Assembly: GCF_001449115.1 (NCBI RefSeq)
Contig: NZ_LAIJ01000009.1
Span: 868,001-932,000 of the forward strand
Length of the DNA stretch: 64,000 nt
Reading direction: 5' to 3'
DNA from: Occallatibacter gabretensis
GTDB lineage: Bacteria > Acidobacteriota > Terriglobia > Terriglobales > Acidobacteriaceae
Made by a program: the position numbers and the translations under genes. Positions 61,355 through 64,000 of this stretch are shown in pieces (position 1 is the stretch's first letter; each line of letters starts with the position of its first letter). The notes beneath the pieces are model-generated. The model saw nothing but the letters and a program-made list of their open reading frames with translations. It searched no databases and was not told the origin of the DNA.

Positions 61355-63643
61355 ATGCGAAGCGGTAAAGCGGCTTCGAGACTCGCCTTCGGTTTGTATG
61401 AGGTAGACCTCAGCACAGGTGAGCTGTGGAGAGCCGGTCGCCGGATCAAGCTGCAGAGCCAGCCATTTAAAGTGCTGACCTTGCTGCTGGAGCATGCCGG
61501 CGAGATTGTGACCCGGGAAGAGCTACAGTTTCGGCTCTGGGGCAACGACACCATCGTCGATTTCGATCACTCGCTGGCGACGGCCATCAATAAGATACGC
61601 GAGGCGCTGCGGGACTCGGCTGACAACCCGCGCTTTGTGGAAACGCTGGCGAGACGTGGATACCGATTTATTGCGCCGGTAAATCCGGTGACGGATGAGC
61701 ATTCCGGGACCATAGTGGAGACGCCGGAGATGGATTCGGCGGCGGATCATGCAACGGCTTCCGGCAGTGGGGCTGCCGTGATGGAAGCCCCAGCGATTCC
61801 GGCAGTGGTAGCCGTACATGAGGGGCCGGTGGCTGTGACGGTCGTAGTGCCGGCTCCTGGTTCGGCGATACCGGTGGCAATTCCGGCGGTAAAGCCGCGC
61901 GAAACTCCAATCGCGGTGAGGGTGGCGGCGCTGGCGCTGGTTGTGGGTGCGGTGGGAGTGCTGGCAGGATACTTCTTCGGCGTTCGTGCGCCGGGGAATG
62001 CGCCTGTGCGCATCAGTCCGCTTACGCAGAATGGGCACCTGGCAGTGGGTTCGGCCATTACAGAAAACTTTACGGCAAGCGTAACGGACGGTTATCGGAT
62101 CTTTGTCCAGACGCTGGAGGGCGGCAAGTCGACGATTGCGACGGTGCCGATCTCGGGCGGCACGCCGGTGAATCTCAGCATACCGAATGAGGTGACAGCG
62201 CCGACGCTGGGAGATATTTCTCCGGATGGGTCGCAGCTATTGTTGCGGAATCATTTGTCGCCAGAGTCGGAACAGCCGTTGTGGGTGGTCCCGGTGGACG
62301 GGGGCTCTGCACTGCGGGTGGGCGCCGTGCTGGCGCATGACGCGACGTGGATGCCAAGCAGTGCCGGAACGGACGGGCATGGGATTTTGTATGCCGCGGG
62401 GAACGACCTTTACCGGATGCAGGGGACTTCAAGCCAGCCGGAACATTACGCCTCCGTGCCAGGGCGGGCATTCTGGCTGAGGTGGAATCCGGCGGGCAAG
62501 CTGCTGCGCTTTACGGTGCTGGACCCAATTGCGCATACGCAGACGCTGTGGCAGCTTTCGGCGGGAGACCGAACGCCGAAGCCAGTTCTGACGGGATTCA
62601 GCGAGCCGGCGTCAGAATGCTGTGGTGTGTGGACTGCCGATGGGCGTGCGTATGTCTTCCAATCCGGGCGCGGCGGCAATACAGATTTGTGGCGGCTGAG
62701 CGGCAACAGCGCGACGAACCCGGCACGGCTGACATACGGACCGCTGCAGTTTCAGTCAGTGGTGGCTTCGCGTACGGGCGAGACGATCTATTTTCTTGGC
62801 GTGGATACGCGTTTCGAGGTGTACCGAGTAACTGCTGACGGCGCACTGGCTGCCGAGCGCGGATTTCTGGGAGCTGCGGATAGGGTGGCGTGGTCGCGCG
62901 ATAAGCAATGGGTGGCGTGGACGGACAGCGCGGGCAGGCTGTGGCGCGCCGCGGCGGATGGCACGCAGAAGATTCAGCTGACGCCGGATGCCTTTAACGT
63001 ATTTATGGCTCGGTGGTCGCCGGATGGCCAGCGGCTGGCAATTATGGCGAAACAGCCGGGCAAGGCATGGCAGATTTATCTGGTGGCGGCGAGCGGCGGG
63101 GATGTGCAGCCGGTGCTGAAGGAGCTGCGCAATGCGGCGGATCCATCGTGGTCGGCGGATGGGCAGTCGCTGGTGTATGGGCGCGTGAATGATGCGCTGG
63201 GCAAAGAGAGCAGCGAGCGGACGTTGGACATTGTGAATCTGAAGACGGGGAAGATTGAAGTGATTCCCGGCTCGGATGGGTTGTTCAGTCCGCGCTGGTC
63301 CCCGGATGGGCGCTATATTGCGGCGCTGACGCTGGATCAGCGGCAGGTGCGACTTTATGATGTGGCGGCGAAGACGTGGAAGACGCTGCCGGGAGATTCA
63401 GGAGCGGATCCGGCCTGGTCTTCAGACAGCCGATATCTATACGTCCATAGATCGCTTGACCCCTCGCAGCCGATCGATCGCATTGCGATTCCTGGCGGAC
63501 AGATGCAGGAGCTGATCAAGCTGGCGGGCTCGTCTGAGGGCGATGCGGTGGATTACGTCTTCGTCGGTCTGACGCAGGACGATATGCCGCTGATTCGCGC
63601 GCGCACGTATACGGGAAATATGTACTCGATGCAGCTCAAGTAG
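61355..63643 (+). CDS. Winged-helix regulator fused to a membrane helix and a TolB-like propeller
   Basis: 762 aa from the ATG at 61355. Residues 1-108 form an OmpR-type winged helix (FKVLTLLLEHAGEIVTREEL, with ETLARRGYRFIAPV as the recognition wing region). A Val/Ala/Pro-rich linker leads to one transmembrane helix (about 188-210), and the C-terminal 530 residues contain WD40-like PD40 repeats (ISPDGSQLLL, RWSPDGQRLAI, RWSPDGRYIAAL, DPSWSADGQSLVYG). CadC-like topology means that an outer propeller may sense a ligand and act on DNA through the membrane. It is divergent from the TonB receptor, which is a plausible target. Confidence 0.92.
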   Translation: MRSGKAASRLAFGLYEVDLSTGELWRAGRRIKLQSQPFKVLTLLLEHAGEIVTREELQFRLWGNDTIVDFDHSLATAINKIREALRDSADNPRFVETLARRGYRFIAPVNPVTDEHSGTIVETPEMDSAADHATASGSGAAVMEAPAIPAVVAVHEGPVAVTVVVPAPGSAIPVAIPAVKPRETPIAVRVAALALVVGAVGVLAGYFFGVRAPGNAPVRISPLTQNGHLAVGSAITENFTASVTDGYRIFVQTLEGGKSTIATVPISGGTPVNLSIPNEVTAPTLGDISPDGSQLLLRNHLSPESEQPLWVVPVDGGSALRVGAVLAHDATWMPSSAGTDGHGILYAAGNDLYRMQGTSSQPEHYASVPGRAFWLRWNPAGKLLRFTVLDPIAHTQTLWQLSAGDRTPKPVLTGFSEPASECCGVWTADGRAYVFQSGRGGNTDLWRLSGNSATNPARLTYGPLQFQSVVASRTGETIYFLGVDTRFEVYRVTADGALAAERGFLGAADRVAWSRDKQWVAWTDSAGRLWRAAADGTQKIQLTPDAFNVFMARWSPDGQRLAIMAKQPGKAWQIYLVAASGGDVQPVLKELRNAADPSWSADGQSLVYGRVNDALGKESSERTLDIVNLKTGKIEVIPGSDGLFSPRWSPDGRYIAALTLDQRQVRLYDVAAKTWKTLPGDSGADPAWSSDSRYLYVHRSLDPSQPIDRIAIPGGQMQELIKLAGSSEGDAVDYVFVGLTQDDMPLIRARTYTGNMYSMQLK

Positions 63644-63646
63644 CCG

Positions 63647-64000
63647 TTATTTTTGCTTGGTGAAGATGCTCTTCGGGAGCATGGCATGCACCCCGACGTT
63701 GCCATCGACGAGCTGCGTAATGTCGAGATCGACGGCGACGGATGAGAGCATGTATGCGTCGTCACGGCTCATGTGCTTCTCTGTGACGAGAAAGTCGATC
63801 ATCTCGCGCAAGGCGTGCTCGGTGGCTTCCTTGAGATCAGGGCTGAAGCCCATGGTGATGTAGTGAGTGGGTGTTTCCGCGCGTGGCCAGAGAAGCGGTT
63901 GCTGCTTGTGAACAACGAATTTGAAGGTGCCGGTGAGGAAGGTCTCCATGGCGGTGATGTCGACCTCGCCGTTTCCCTGGCCTGCGTGACCGTCGCCGGC
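63647..64000 (-). CDS. Acetamidase/formamidase, C-terminal part (partial)
   Basis: The frame is open to the window edge on the minus strand, so only the last 117 residues are seen. GDGHAGQGNGEVDITAME, the PTHYITMGF segment and the DDAYMLSSVAVDLDITQLVD end match the FmdA/AmdA acetamidase-formamidase family, which hydrolyses small amides to ammonia and acids. It converges with the winged-helix gene, with a gap of only a few nt. Confidence 0.9.
   Translation of the reverse strand, partial: AGDGHAGQGNGEVDITAMETFLTGTFKFVVHKQQPLLWPRAETPTHYITMGFSPDLKEATEHALREMIDFLVTEKHMSRDDAYMLSSVAVDLDITQLVDGNVGVHAMLPKSIFTKQK

Overview
The window looks like a chromosomal segment of an acidobacterium, probably class Terriglobia (Granulicella/Terriglobus/Edaphobacter/Acidobacterium type). 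This is an inference from three very large Oar-like TonB-dependent receptors with an N-terminal carboxypeptidase-regulatory domain, a winged-helix/TolB-propeller fusion regulator, a CRTAC/ASPIC FG-GAP protein, GC-rich codon use and many dispersed GC-rich intergenic palindromes. I recognised no rRNA, tRNA, CRISPR array or prophage.

Layout. 1-3.45 kb: aromatic amino acid genes (trpB end, trpA, chorismate mutase, DAHP synthase, tyrA). 3.5-9.2 kb: a toxin-antitoxin remnant, a sensor kinase whose three catalytic motifs are all altered, two small secreted proteins, and an HNH nuclease behind a ComF-like protein. 9.3-15.1 kb: CRTAC-type protein, DHA2-type exporter, secreted protein, then a glucosaminidase and a lipoprotein that share an upstream motif. 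15.2-19.1 kb: class Ia ribonucleotide reductase (nrdA, nrdB on the minus strand) behind a cobalamin riboswitch with a leader terminator. 19.3-22.4 kb: a RAYT transposase with REP palindromes, a lower-GC pair of orphan secreted proteins, and the first copy of a dispersed non-coding repeat. 22.4-28.4 kb: eCIS-core (DUF4157) protein, GMC oxidoreductase and two membrane/exported proteins. 29-35.7 kb: universal stress protein, dipeptidyl peptidase, amidase and ROK regulator. 36.1-42.8 kb: a complete isc operon (iscR-iscS-iscU-iscA-hscB-hscA-fdx-cupin-iscX). 43.3-51.3 kb: yraN, a class III aminotransferase, a TonB receptor, rsfS and accD. 52-63.6 kb: two more TonB receptors, a secreted GH13 enzyme and a winged-helix regulator, the last three forming a Sus-like glucan locus. 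The window ends inside an acetamidase/formamidase gene.

The most unusual signals are non-coding. A family of at least five intergenic elements has two conserved hexamer-like boxes at exactly 26 nt spacing followed by a strong hairpin, and three of the five are coupled to a second ~99-bp repeat; this could be an undescribed small-RNA or mobile non-coding element. Two of the three TonB-receptor genes are preceded by textbook sigma-54 -24/-12 promoters. The nrd operon shows two layers of likely RNA control: a B12 riboswitch upstream, and a 12-nt complement of the nrdB ribosome-binding site just after nrdA.
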